A DNA stretch of 64,000 nucleotides. Source: Bacillus_BD sp050389805 (GTDB lineage Bacteria > Bacillota > Bacilli > Bacillales > Cytobacillaceae). The notes under the pieces were generated by a model, which was not told the DNA's origin, ran no database searches, and saw nothing but the letters and a program-made list of their open reading frames with translations. Below are positions 26,186 to 35,770 of this stretch, in pieces. The position numbers were made by a program, and so were the translations under genes. Location: positions 1,984,001 to 2,048,000 of the forward strand of contig NZ_CP130945.1 in NCBI RefSeq assembly GCF_050389805.1. The letters are read 5' to 3'. The stretch's first letter is position 1; every line of letters begins with the position of its first letter.

Positions 26186-26213
26186 TATTTACCATTATAC
26201 GCTGGCACTGCAC
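26186..26213 (-). repeat. Right subterminal inverted repeat of the IS
   Basis: TATTTACC and GGCACTG are inverted relative to the left end at 24285-24308. ACGCTGGCA (26199-26207) is the stretch complementary to ncRNA positions 25966-25974. Confidence 0.65.
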
Positions 26214-26441
26214 ATCAAAAAATATAGAAGGTCTTGTTGGATAATAAATGGTCATTATGACCGTATAACTATCTTCCCACTTTACTCATTGTCAAGAGAT
26301 AGAGTGTAATAATTTTTACATATTTATTCCCAGTTTTTTTTACGTGAAGTTAATTTAATTATAATTAAATTCGAAATTCTCCTACATAATTAGACAATAA
26401 CCTAATAATAGTCGTCAAATAATTTGGTAGGAGGAGAAATA

Positions 26442-29030
26442 ATGAATTCTTTTGGGAACAAGTCCTCACAGAGAAAACTTCTAACAGCACTTATGGTAGG
26501 GGCAGTGACAATCCCCTTTTTTCAACATGTTCCATATGTACAAGCTCAAGCAAATACTGCGTTAATTGAAGGTACGGTTTATGTGGATAAAAATGAAAAC
26601 GGGAAGCAAGACCAGGGGGAAAAAGGGTTAAAAGGGATCAGTGTTTCAGATGGAATACATATCACAAAAACGGATTCAAAAGGAGACTATACCTTACAAG
26701 TCGATCCTGATAAACGTTTGACAGATCTTGTGTTTATCACGACACCAGATGGATATAAAGTTCCCTTAAATGACTACAAGGTGCCACAGTTTTATCGTGA
26801 GCTAGAGGGCCTTCAAGCGGGTCAAGAAAGAGAAGTTAATTTTGGATTACTGAAAAATAGTGAAAGGAATAAAAGTCATTTTGAATTTGCCACGATTACG
26901 GATGTTCATGTTAGAGATAATAGTGTAAATAATCGTGAGAAATTTACCGATCAAATTTTGCAACTGAATGAATTGAAGGACAGCGCTGACTTTTTAATGG
27001 TTAGCGGAGATTTAACGCATTACGGTACAGACGAGGAGTTTCAAGACTTTATTGCTGCCAGCTCACAATCAGAGCTTCCTATCTACCCAGCTCCAGGAAA
27101 TCATGATATTACAAAAGGAAATGATTATAAAACAAGAATCGATAATTATCGAAAATACATGGGGCCAGAATGGTATTCCTTCGATCACGGAAATAAACAT
27201 TTTGTCATTTTAGAGAATCATCTCGGTTTTGAACAAGAAGATCAGCTGAATTGGTTGAAAGAAGATCTAAAGCTAAATGCTAAAAATAAACAAGTAATTG
27301 TGGTTACACATATTCAATTGAACGCTCCGGATACCCCCGAAAACGGCACGGTGGATTTTTTAAACGTGTTAAAACAATATGATACAAAATTAATATTGAG
27401 TGGACACACACATGTGAATGATATTTCAGAAGAAGTTATTCCAGGAGCTAAGCATGTCGTAACAAGCACAGCTAATTCCAATACAAACGATTATTCTCCG
27501 GCAGGATATCGACTCATTGATCTATCGAATGATGATATCTCAACACAATTCAAGATGTTTAGTATGAAGGAGCATATTTCAATGATTCATCCTTCACCAA
27601 AAAGTGTCGTATCCCAAGAAAAAACAGAAGCTGTTTTTAATGTTTTTAATACATCAAGTACAGTTGAGAAAGTAGAATACAGAATCGGAGAGGGTGCATG
27701 GAGAAAAGCGAAGCAAAATGGCGAGTGGACATGGACCTCCCAACTTGATCCTTCTAAGTTAAGTGAAGGAGAGCATCAACTTGAAGTTCGTGCAACTGAC
27801 AACAATGGCAACACATGGAATCAGACTTCCACTTTCACTGTCGACAACGAATATCAAACACTTGATCCAGAACTCGGTACAAATTGGACGATGTTTAAGG
27901 GGAATCCGTATCATTCAGGGGTAAGTGCTGATCCACTTTCACCAACCTTAAATCTTGCCGACGTTTATCAAACAGACGGTGCCATCTTAACATCATCTCC
28001 TGCGATCGTTGATCAAACAGTTTATATTGGAGTAAGCGACCAAAATGATGTGGATCACAATTATCTATTAGCCTATGATCCAGAAACAGGTAAAGAAAAA
28101 TGGAAGTTTCACACAAATGCACAAATTCAGGGCTCACCAGCGTATGAAAACGGAGTTGTTTATGCACCAAGTGTCAAAGGTACACTTTATGCGGTTGATG
28201 CCGAAACAGGACTTAAAAAATGGGAAAAATCCATTGGTATTGAAAAAGATGGAATTCAAAGGGGCAGAATGTATGCTTCACCGAATGTTTCAAATGGTTT
28301 TGTTTATCAAGCATACAGTGTCGATCATGCAAACGAAAAGGGTAGTTATATGATGAAGCTAGATGCTAATACAGGTGAAGTGATTTGGAATAAAAAAATG
28401 GAGAATGATCATTTCATTGCAGCATCACCCATCATTGATGAAGAAAATGGACGATTATATACGATAGCCGGTAGCAGCTATCTGTATGCGATGGACCTTG
28501 AAACAGGGAACATTATCTGGAAAAAACGCCCTCCTTTATCTAGCTGGTCCCACTCCGTTCCAACCTACCAGGATGGCAAAATTTATGTAGGTTTTCGAAC
28601 TGGAATTCTAGTTTGTTTGGATGCCGAAACAGGTCAAACCTTATGGGATTATCAAAGTGAAGACTCTCTTGAAGGAGTTGGACCGTATATGCCTCGACAA
28701 GTAACGATGTCTTCTCCTACTGTTGTAGAGGATTCCGTGTATATGGGATTCCCAGATGGAAAAGTAATGTCTTTTAACATCAATAATGGTACGAAAAAAT
28801 GGGAGTTTCAAGCCAATCATGGAATAGCCTCTTCTCCAGTAATTAGCGGGGATACGCTGTACATTGGTTCTTATGATGGACATGTTTATGGATTAAATCG
28901 ACATAGTGGAGATCAAACTTGGAAATTCCAAATCGGAGCTCCCGTTATTTCTACACCAGCCATCTCTGGTAATTCTCTAATCGTTGGGGGATATGATGGG
29001 AATTTATATACGTTTACATCAGGGACATAA
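26442..29030 (+). CDS. Secreted metallophosphoesterase fused to a PQQ-type beta-propeller
   Basis: GGAGGAG just upstream sets the ATG at 26442. A signal peptide ends at VQAQA. Domains in order: a small carboxypeptidase/SdrB-like beta domain (ALIEGTVYVDKNENGKQDQG, ~40-120); a calcineurin-like phosphoesterase (~130-350) with ITDVHV, SGDLTHYG, APGNHD, VVTHIQ and LSGHTH; an Ig-like domain; and a C-terminal propeller (~480-860) built of repeats of the type YDPETGKEKWKFHTNAQIQG and VYIG.../LYAVD. All metal ligands of the phosphoesterase are present. The combination suggests an extracellular phosphatase or nucleotidase with a binding propeller. The next gene repeats the same architecture. Confidence 0.85.
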   Translation: MNSFGNKSSQRKLLTALMVGAVTIPFFQHVPYVQAQANTALIEGTVYVDKNENGKQDQGEKGLKGISVSDGIHITKTDSKGDYTLQVDPDKRLTDLVFITTPDGYKVPLNDYKVPQFYRELEGLQAGQEREVNFGLLKNSERNKSHFEFATITDVHVRDNSVNNREKFTDQILQLNELKDSADFLMVSGDLTHYGTDEEFQDFIAASSQSELPIYPAPGNHDITKGNDYKTRIDNYRKYMGPEWYSFDHGNKHFVILENHLGFEQEDQLNWLKEDLKLNAKNKQVIVVTHIQLNAPDTPENGTVDFLNVLKQYDTKLILSGHTHVNDISEEVIPGAKHVVTSTANSNTNDYSPAGYRLIDLSNDDISTQFKMFSMKEHISMIHPSPKSVVSQEKTEAVFNVFNTSSTVEKVEYRIGEGAWRKAKQNGEWTWTSQLDPSKLSEGEHQLEVRATDNNGNTWNQTSTFTVDNEYQTLDPELGTNWTMFKGNPYHSGVSADPLSPTLNLADVYQTDGAILTSSPAIVDQTVYIGVSDQNDVDHNYLLAYDPETGKEKWKFHTNAQIQGSPAYENGVVYAPSVKGTLYAVDAETGLKKWEKSIGIEKDGIQRGRMYASPNVSNGFVYQAYSVDHANEKGSYMMKLDANTGEVIWNKKMENDHFIAASPIIDEENGRLYTIAGSSYLYAMDLETGNIIWKKRPPLSSWSHSVPTYQDGKIYVGFRTGILVCLDAETGQTLWDYQSEDSLEGVGPYMPRQVTMSSPTVVEDSVYMGFPDGKVMSFNINNGTKKWEFQANHGIASSPVISGDTLYIGSYDGHVYGLNRHSGDQTWKFQIGAPVISTPAISGNSLIVGGYDGNLYTFTSGT

Positions 29031-29391
29031 GCGGATTCCCATCTTGTCTCTGGATAAGGTGACTAGCACGCCCCTGATGCTAATAGAAGTACTCGCCTAG
29101 GATATTATGAATCTAGTTTTTACATCCTATTTGTTAAAAGCATATGATCTAAAGATACAAAAGGATAAAAGAAGTCCAGTGGGAGAACCAATGACCTAGA
29201 ACGACTGATAAGGTCTTATCTTAAGTGTTCATCCAAATAGAAAGGCTGATCGTTCAGGCTTGGATGAACGGGTGATGAAGCAGACTTTAGACGTAGCATC
29301 ATGTCATAACGATTACACCAGCACTTCTGTGAATAGAAAACCCAAACTGATGGTCGTTTCACTTTATATTTTGAAGGATGAGGAGTTGTGA
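29031..29391. other. Intergenic region between the two metallophosphoesterase/PQQ genes
   Basis: About 360 bp. GTTCATCC near 29229 pairs with GGATGAAC near 29263 as a loose hairpin without a T-run. No clear terminator, PhoP box or small gene was seen. Confidence 0.35.
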
Positions 29392-31653
29392 ATGATGGAA
29401 TTTAGTGAGAATAAGAAAATAAAGCGTAGTGAGTTTTTGAAATTAACGGGTATAGGTGCGGGTATGTTTTTTCTTAGTAGTCTGCCCTTTACATCAAAAA
29501 TAGAAGCTAAGGCAGCAGAACAGGAATTTTCATTTGCGATTTTTGCTGATTCTCATACCGCTCCTTATTTTCCAGCAAGAAGTGAGTGGTTAAATAGCAT
29601 ATTTCAAACGCTGCTTTCAGAAAAACAACCTCCAGAGTTTATCTTGCATTTAGGTGATGTCGTTGAAGCCGGCTTGCCTGATGAATATAAGGAGTTTGAG
29701 AGATTAGTACCTTCCTATTATCAAAGTAAAATCTACGCCACACAAGGAAACCACGAAGCTCGCTGGGACGAGTGGGCCGGGGAACTGTTCAGTAAATATA
29801 TGGGGAAATCACAGTATTCCTTTAATTACGGAGGCATACACTTTATCGCACTAGATCCAACGCAGTTACTTCAAGAACCAGGGTATTTTACACAAAATCA
29901 GTTGGATTGGTTGGCAAATGATTTAAAACAAACGGGGAAATCTACTCCGGTTATTATCTACCTTCACTATCCAATTGGTGATAACAATTATTACATTATT
30001 AATGAAGGAAAGCTTTTCGAAACAGTAGAGTCATATAATATCCGAGCTGTATTTACCGGTCATGTTCACAAAGACAATGTATGGAAACAAAATGGCATTC
30101 ATATTTTTAGCTTAGCCGCGTTAAGAAATGGTCCTTATTTTCAATTGATCAAAAAACGTCAGAATCCTCAGGGTAAAATGGTACTAGATGTGATCAGTGC
30201 GTCCATTGTAAATGGTGCACTGTCAACCAAGTATTTGGATGAAGTTCCTCTGACAGGGGCAAGACCTGCAGAAACGGAAAAGCCATTATCAATCAAATTT
30301 TTCACAGAAGGTTCCAGTAAAGAGGGGGCAGAACTAAGTGTAAATCTACATCCGCACCATCAGGCAAGTACGGTTGAATACCAGTTCTGGCCTGATGCTC
30401 GATATGCGGGAACGGATCAGGGAAACTGGCAGGAAATGACCCCGGATCATCATCATAAATGGACAGCACAAGTCAATACTGATCTGCCTCCCGGTGAGTA
30501 CCAGTTGCAGGTTCGTGTCCATAATCACCAGAAAAGCTGGTGGGATTCGTTTCTTTATGTACAACTGCCTAATAAAGCGGCGCAGAAGAGAATCCTTTGG
30601 GAGAAAAATGTTCAGTCCCCAGTTCAAGCTGGATTAGCAGTTTTGAGTGTTTCGGATTCGCAAAACATCCTAATTTCAGCGAATTCGGACGGGCTTATTA
30701 ACGGAATAGATGCAAAAAATGGTAGACAAATTTGGAGTTTCCAAACGAATGGCCCGGTTTTAGGAACTCCTCAAATAAACGAGGATGTTGTTTACATCGG
30801 TTCTAGTGATCGAAAAATCTATGCTTTAAATGGAAAAAACGGACAACTTTTATGGAATGTGAAGTGCCCGCAGCCTGTTCTAGGATCTGTTCTTTTAACG
30901 GAAGATCAAGTGTTAGTACCATCGGGAAATCAAATGCTTGCTTTGGAGCGGAATTCAGGGAAGATACAATGGCAGGTAAAAGTAGGGGGATTTACAGCTG
31001 GACAACCTGCTGTAGACAATGAGGCGGTATATTTTGGCGCAGGTGATGGCTACATTTATGCCCTTTATCTTCAGACAGGTGAGATCAAGTGGAAGGTTCA
31101 AATTGTAAGCAGGGCCAATGCGTACAGTACCCTTATCAATAGTGCGTGGGCTACCCATGCTACCGTTATACCAGATCAACTAGGTCATCCATCCATTGTA
31201 TACGTCTCGACGGTATCGGCTAATTTTGCCTTAAACCGGGAAACGGGGAAGGAATTGTGGAAATATACACGTGGCTTTCTCTATTCAGCCCCATTAATTG
31301 TGAAAGAAAGTGGATCTGATCCTGTGGCAATTTTGGCGAATGAATGGGGGGAGGTATCTTCCATCAATCCTTACACCGGCAAAGAATACTGGAAAACCAC
31401 TTTAGCGCAACGAATATTCGATGCCTCACCCGTTCAAAAAGGGGAACTCGTCTACATTACAGGAGTCAATGGATTGCTGTCTGCGTTAAATATCAAAACA
31501 GGTGCTGTGGTGGATCAATACCATTTTGCATCCACTTACGCCTACTCCACACCAGTTATTGTAGGGGAGCAGATTATTCAAGCTGCACAGGATGGGATTG
31601 TTCGTTCGATTCAGATCCCGTTACAGCGAGACCTCGGTTTTTTTGATCGTTGA
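29392..31653 (+). CDS. Second secreted metallophosphoesterase/PQQ-propeller protein
   Basis: AGGAG at 29381-29385 serves either the ATG at 29392 or at 29395. The N-terminus IKRSEFLKLTGIGAGMFFL resembles a Tat signal but has KR instead of RR, so Tat or Sec export is open. The phosphoesterase domain (~45-260) has IFADSHTAPY, LHLGDVVEAG, TQGNHEARWDEW, YLHYPIG and FTGHVHKDN. An Ig-like segment follows, then a PQQ-like propeller (~390-745) with repeats such as NGRQIWSFQTNGPVLGTPQI and IYALNGKNGQLLWNVK. It is 361 bp after the first such gene and shares its domain order except for the extra N-terminal beta domain. Substrate unknown. Confidence 0.85.
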   Translation: MMEFSENKKIKRSEFLKLTGIGAGMFFLSSLPFTSKIEAKAAEQEFSFAIFADSHTAPYFPARSEWLNSIFQTLLSEKQPPEFILHLGDVVEAGLPDEYKEFERLVPSYYQSKIYATQGNHEARWDEWAGELFSKYMGKSQYSFNYGGIHFIALDPTQLLQEPGYFTQNQLDWLANDLKQTGKSTPVIIYLHYPIGDNNYYIINEGKLFETVESYNIRAVFTGHVHKDNVWKQNGIHIFSLAALRNGPYFQLIKKRQNPQGKMVLDVISASIVNGALSTKYLDEVPLTGARPAETEKPLSIKFFTEGSSKEGAELSVNLHPHHQASTVEYQFWPDARYAGTDQGNWQEMTPDHHHKWTAQVNTDLPPGEYQLQVRVHNHQKSWWDSFLYVQLPNKAAQKRILWEKNVQSPVQAGLAVLSVSDSQNILISANSDGLINGIDAKNGRQIWSFQTNGPVLGTPQINEDVVYIGSSDRKIYALNGKNGQLLWNVKCPQPVLGSVLLTEDQVLVPSGNQMLALERNSGKIQWQVKVGGFTAGQPAVDNEAVYFGAGDGYIYALYLQTGEIKWKVQIVSRANAYSTLINSAWATHATVIPDQLGHPSIVYVSTVSANFALNRETGKELWKYTRGFLYSAPLIVKESGSDPVAILANEWGEVSSINPYTGKEYWKTTLAQRIFDASPVQKGELVYITGVNGLLSALNIKTGAVVDQYHFASTYAYSTPVIVGEQIIQAAQDGIVRSIQIPLQRDLGFFDR

Positions 31654-31672
31654 TTGATTTATACAACGGAAA

Positions 31673-31771
31673 GAGGACAACAAACCAATGATTGAATTGA
31701 GTGTTTGGGCTGATGGGAAGAAGGTAGACTATAACCATCCCTGTGCTCCGGCTGTAATCGTTATTCCTTAA
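31673..31771 (+). pseudogene. 3' remnant of a gene like the 1118-residue phosphatase
   Basis: These 33 codons (EDNKPMIELSVWADGKKVDY... to VIVIP, stop) match the last codons of the gene at 32414-35770 with only four or so differences. No upstream coding sequence remains. The remnant is the start of a ~367-bp direct repeat shared with 35672-36040. Confidence 0.8.
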
Positions 31772-31774
31772 TCA

Positions 31775-31793
31775 ACAAGTCGCTGTGACTTGT
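31775..31793. repeat. R2 palindrome (in direct repeat copy 1)
   Basis: ACAAGTC and GACTTGT form a 7-bp stem around GCTGT; immediately after the stop of the gene remnant. Confidence 0.65.
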
Positions 31794-32047
31794 CTCGGTA
31801 AGTAATAACAAGCGATGAAATCAGTTTCACTTTATCATTTTTGATCAAGAAGAGCAGTTCATTCAGAGCGGACAGTCTCAGTCACTGTTCGCTTTATTTT
31901 TTCTAGTTTTGATTTGAATCTTTTTTCTTATCCGCCAGTTGTTGGTTTGGTAAGAATTTCAACTGTGTTTTATATAGTAGATAAAAACATTAGTTCTAAT
32001 GGGTGGAACAAAAGCCAGGCGGGGCAAGTGGGTTAATGACAATTCTG

Positions 32048-32076
32048 TGGGACAAAGGGACGGTCCCTCGACCCAC
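32048..32076. repeat. Degenerate R1 repeat
   Basis: TGGGACAAAGGGACGGTCCC then TCGACCCA; only the core and the order of arms are kept. Confidence 0.5.
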
Positions 32077-32155
32077 ATGAAGTAGGAATGTCCAACTAGC
32101 CTTGGGCGTTATATAGTTTGGTAGGGTAGGGTGAGATGCTATGAGTATGAGTGGT

Positions 32156-32180
32156 TCGACAAGTCGCTGTGGCTTGTCGA
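32156..32180. repeat. R2 palindrome
   Basis: TCGACAAG and CTTGTCGA form an 8-bp stem around TCGCTGTGG, followed by TTTCTTATTTT; could act as a terminator. Confidence 0.7.
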
Positions 32181-32321
32181 TTTCTTATTTTAAAAATAGT
32201 GATAGTCAGATTTCACATCAATTTTATTTGTGAAACAAATTGTGTAACAAGATTTTTCGGTAAGTGACAGGCACGTTTCTTTTTGAATTCTCTTATGAAT
32301 CTAGTAAAAGCAACTTAAAAA

Positions 32322-32338
32322 TTTACTATCTATTTACA
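32322..32338 (+). promoter_or_regulatory. Candidate PhoP box upstream of the 1118-residue phosphatase gene
   Basis: TTTACT (32322-32327) and TTTACA (32333-32338) are 11 bp apart, with a weaker CTAACT a further 11 bp on. The gene starts at 32414. Confidence 0.5.
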
Positions 32339-32413
32339 AAATTCTAACTAACTAAGTGTATAGGTTTGATAAGCTGAATAAATAGTGTATAAAAAAACTT
32401 AGGAGGAAGAAAG

Positions 32414-35400
32414 ATGTCAACACACAGGTTAATATCAAAGAGAACGTGGCTATTTTCTAGTTTGCTTGTTCTCGTATTTTGCTCTTTATTTATAGTTCAA
32501 ATGCAAACCTCGGTTTTTGCGCAGGAATTTATTGCTGAGGACAAGCCTGTTCTAAATTCCGAAGGCATATACGAAATTAGTTCTCCAGAACAACTGTTAT
32601 ATTTAAGTCAAAATTACGGGAGCGATGATGCTCCTAAATTTGGCTACTACAAATTAATGAACGATATTGATATGTCTCTCATTACGAACTTTAATCCCTT
32701 TGGGAGATTTTACGGTACATTTGATGGAAACTACAAAGCGATTTCCAACCTACGAATTGATAGACCATCATCAGGGACAGTAGGCTTTTTTAATCATCTT
32801 GGGGATTCTAATGTCCAAGCCGTTGCGAAAAACCTTGCGCTCGTAGATATTTACGTTAGTGGCTCGAATACGGTCGGTGGATTGGCTGGAATGTTATGGG
32901 GGACTGTTGAAAACGTCTATGTTACGGGTGAAGTCATCGGTAACGCACACAGTATAGGGGGAATTGCTGGCAGAATACCAGCTGATACTTCAGGTACTAT
33001 CCCGCAACCCGATACAGTTGAGGCTGCACAACCAACGATCAAAAATAGCTACTCTATCATTAACGTTAAACAGGAAGGTAGCGGTGATAGCCAAGGCGGA
33101 CTAGTCGGCCGAGTGCTTAATCCAAGGACAACGATTGAGAATAGTTATGCTTCAGGCGTTATTAACGGCATTAGACGAGTAGGGGGATTAGTTGGGGACT
33201 TAAGAGAGGGAGTTGTCAAAAATAGTGTTGCGGTGAACCCTCTGCTCACAGCAGAAACGGAATTAGGTACCTCTATAGGACGCATTTTAGATAATGCTTC
33301 TTATTCGAATATCGTAGCATGGGATTCAGTTAAAAAAGTAGGGACTGCTGGTGAAAATTCAGTAGAAGGCATATTAAAGACAGAAACAGAAATGTACGAT
33401 AAAGCAACCTACGAGGCACTCGGCTGGGATTTTGATAATACGTGGGAAATGCTAACCGTTGTTGATGGAGAAAAGACATATCGGTCTCCAGTACTGAAAG
33501 GATTTGAGCACCAAGAGCTCACCTTTGATTTCGAATCCTATAATTCAAGTATTGAGATTAGGGCTAATGCATCCCTTATCCAATCTGATTCAATCACTAT
33601 TAGCGCCGAGGCTAGTGATGCCGAAAACCCATCGGCAGTTATTTCAGATTATTCTATTATCCTGTCCGAAAAAAAACCAACCTCAGATCAAACAGTTTGG
33701 CAGAAACAGTCTAGCAAGATATTTGAGGGGCTTTCACCGTCTACAAAGTATACAATTTGGGTGAAAGTGAAAAGTGAAGAAGGCAAGGAGAGCGGCTGGA
33801 CTTCTCTTACCTTGTATACGAAGTATGAAACATTGACAGATAAAACTCCGCGAAATATAAGCAATGCAATTACACTGGATCCAAAAACAAGCGCATCCTT
33901 TGTCTGGACTACCTATAATATCGAACTTCAAGATAGTACCGTTGAGATTGTTAAAAAGACGAATAATGAAAAAATTTCATTCGATAATGCTAAAAGCTTT
34001 AAAGGTAAGAATAAAGTTCGTGAAGTTCATATGACAACAAATGAACGATTACTCGACGGGATACGAAACTTTCATAGTGTTGACGTGACAGGCTTAGAAC
34101 CTGGAACTGAGTATATGTATAGAGTTGGCGATGAAAAAGAAGGTGTATGGAGTTCGACTGGAAGCTTCCGAACAGCCCCTGCGACAGATGATCCCTTCTT
34201 GTTCACTTATATGACCGATCCGCAAGGCACAACGTCAAGTTTGGCATCTGCTGCAACGATTAGAGCTGTTCAAGAAATGTTTCCTGACCAGTCATTTTCA
34301 TATTTTTCCGGTGATATGACCGAAAATGGCTACTCCAACGGACAATGGGATGTCTTTTATCAGGCTGCACAAGATTTGTTTATGAATACACCGGTTGTTG
34401 CTGCACTTGGAAATCACGACAGGGAGGCGCATATGTCTGACTATATTAATAATCCTGATACCGTGTTGCCTTATGTTTTCTCTTTTGATTATGGTCCTGT
34501 TCATTTCGTCGTGCTAAATACAGAGCGTTATAACGGTGAGGATCTAGATACTCAAATCGATTGGATGAAAGAAGATGTCAAAAGTGCAGGTAAAAAGTGG
34601 AATATAGTGATGTTACACAAAGCACTTTATGCTGCTACAGACCATGTAGATGATACTGATATTAATATGTTACGGGTCAAGCTAGCTCCTGCACTTCAAG
34701 AATTAGAAATTGATGCTGTTCTTATGGGACATGACCACAATTTTTCAAGAGGATTTGTTAAGGATGGATACAATGCAAAATCTCTGAAGCTAGCAGATAG
34801 TGAAACCGATGTTTATATACAACCGGATGCTCCGCTGTATATCGTCAATGGTACGATGGGGAACTCTAAATGGTATAAAAAAATTAATTATGACCATACC
34901 TTATATAATGTATCTCCAGATTATGAGTTCATTGATAAAGCCTCGTCTTCCTATACGTCTGCAATTCAAGAACAAAGTTTTACCGCAGTTAAGGTAGAAG
35001 ACGATTCAATTACGTTGGACACATACTTTCTCAAATTTGATCAAAACGATCCGTTATCTTACGTAAAGAAGCCTTATCTCTATGATTCTATCAAGATTAC
35101 TAAAGCAGATTATTGGTTAACGGCTAGCGATATTAAACATAACAATGTGAAATTGAATTGGGCATCACCTAATGCAACATCCGATACACAATATAAAATA
35201 TTCCAAGATGATGTTTTAATTGATACAGTTGAGGGAAATTCCTATAAAGTAACTAATTTAGCATCCGATACATCATATAACTTTAAAATTGAAGTAAGTG
35301 ATGGGAGCGGGAATTGGATTAAGAATGGTCCAGTCATCAAGGTTCAGACTGATGACGAGATAAAGCCGGATCTAACAATAACGGATAATGTTGCACAAGG

Positions 35401-35770
35401 TATTGTAAGCAAAGAAGAACTTGACGACGCTTTTATAAAAGCACAAAAAGATAAAGGGGTGCAAAGGGTTGAAATTCAACTGGAGGATGTAAGCGAAGCA
35501 AATGTATACGAGTTGACTTTACCTACAAAATTCTTGAATAAGTCTGGTAAAAATAAGAGGATTACACTTTCATCGAAATACGGTACAATCACCTTGCAAG
35601 GTCACATGCTAAGTAATGCGAAACTATCGAAAGTAGAAAATGTGAAGCTAGTGATCACAGCGGAAAACTCGGAGGACAACAAACCAATGATTAAATTGAG
35701 TGTTTGGGCTGATGGGAAGAAGGTCGATTATAACCATCCGGGTGCTCCGATTGAAATCGTTATTCCTTAA
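32414..35770 (+). CDS. Large secreted purple-acid-phosphatase-like metallophosphoesterase with GLUG-type and Fn3 domains
   Basis: TTAGGAGGAAG precedes the ATG. A signal peptide ends near VFAQE. Residues ~35-300 contain repeated GLUG-like turns (YGTFDGNYKAISNLRI, GGLAGMLWGTVENVYVTG, GGLVGRVLNP, GGLVGDL). A Fn3-like domain follows, then a purple-acid-phosphatase N-domain (FVWTTYN ... PGTEYMYRVG) and a phosphoesterase domain (~590-830) with YMTDPQG, YFSGDMTENG, AALGNHD, VMLHK and VLMGHDHNFSRG. A second Fn3 and a C-terminal domain end at PIEIVIP. The C-terminal domain resembles the one that precedes SLH anchors in Paenibacillus-type proteins, but no anchor is present here. It lies between long direct repeats. 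Confidence 0.85.
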   Translation: MSTHRLISKRTWLFSSLLVLVFCSLFIVQMQTSVFAQEFIAEDKPVLNSEGIYEISSPEQLLYLSQNYGSDDAPKFGYYKLMNDIDMSLITNFNPFGRFYGTFDGNYKAISNLRIDRPSSGTVGFFNHLGDSNVQAVAKNLALVDIYVSGSNTVGGLAGMLWGTVENVYVTGEVIGNAHSIGGIAGRIPADTSGTIPQPDTVEAAQPTIKNSYSIINVKQEGSGDSQGGLVGRVLNPRTTIENSYASGVINGIRRVGGLVGDLREGVVKNSVAVNPLLTAETELGTSIGRILDNASYSNIVAWDSVKKVGTAGENSVEGILKTETEMYDKATYEALGWDFDNTWEMLTVVDGEKTYRSPVLKGFEHQELTFDFESYNSSIEIRANASLIQSDSITISAEASDAENPSAVISDYSIILSEKKPTSDQTVWQKQSSKIFEGLSPSTKYTIWVKVKSEEGKESGWTSLTLYTKYETLTDKTPRNISNAITLDPKTSASFVWTTYNIELQDSTVEIVKKTNNEKISFDNAKSFKGKNKVREVHMTTNERLLDGIRNFHSVDVTGLEPGTEYMYRVGDEKEGVWSSTGSFRTAPATDDPFLFTYMTDPQGTTSSLASAATIRAVQEMFPDQSFSYFSGDMTENGYSNGQWDVFYQAAQDLFMNTPVVAALGNHDREAHMSDYINNPDTVLPYVFSFDYGPVHFVVLNTERYNGEDLDTQIDWMKEDVKSAGKKWNIVMLHKALYAATDHVDDTDINMLRVKLAPALQELEIDAVLMGHDHNFSRGFVKDGYNAKSLKLADSETDVYIQPDAPLYIVNGTMGNSKWYKKINYDHTLYNVSPDYEFIDKASSSYTSAIQEQSFTAVKVEDDSITLDTYFLKFDQNDPLSYVKKPYLYDSIKITKADYWLTASDIKHNNVKLNWASPNATSDTQYKIFQDDVLIDTVEGNSYKVTNLASDTSYNFKIEVSDGSGNWIKNGPVIKVQTDDEIKPDLTITDNVAQGIVSKEELDDAFIKAQKDKGVQRVEIQLEDVSEANVYELTLPTKFLNKSGKNKRITLSSKYGTITLQGHMLSNAKLSKVENVKLVITAENSEDNKPMIKLSVWADGKKVDYNHPGAPIEIVIP

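Larger units (their letters stand above)
24275..26220 (+). mobile_element. IS110-family (IS1111-type) insertion sequence, approximate limits
   Basis: A DEDD transposase gene is bracketed by imperfect inverted sequences: 24285-24308 on the left and 26186-26213 on the right. Reverse-complemented, the left end reads TATTTACTATA...GGCACTGTAC and the right end reads TATTTACCATTATACGCTGG then CACTGCAC. Subterminal inverted repeats and a ~370-bp non-coding tail after the transposase are the layout of the IS1111 group. No target-site duplication is expected in this family, so exact ends cannot be set from one copy. It splits the phosphate-scavenging island. Confidence 0.75.
31673..32039 (+). repeat. 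Direct repeat copy 1 flanking the 1118-residue phosphatase gene
   Basis: Nearly identical to 35672-36040, from GAGGACAACAAACCAATGAT through to GGGTTAATGA. It contains the gene remnant, an R2 palindrome and a non-coding tail. The two copies lie 4.0 kb apart in direct orientation. Confidence 0.9.
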
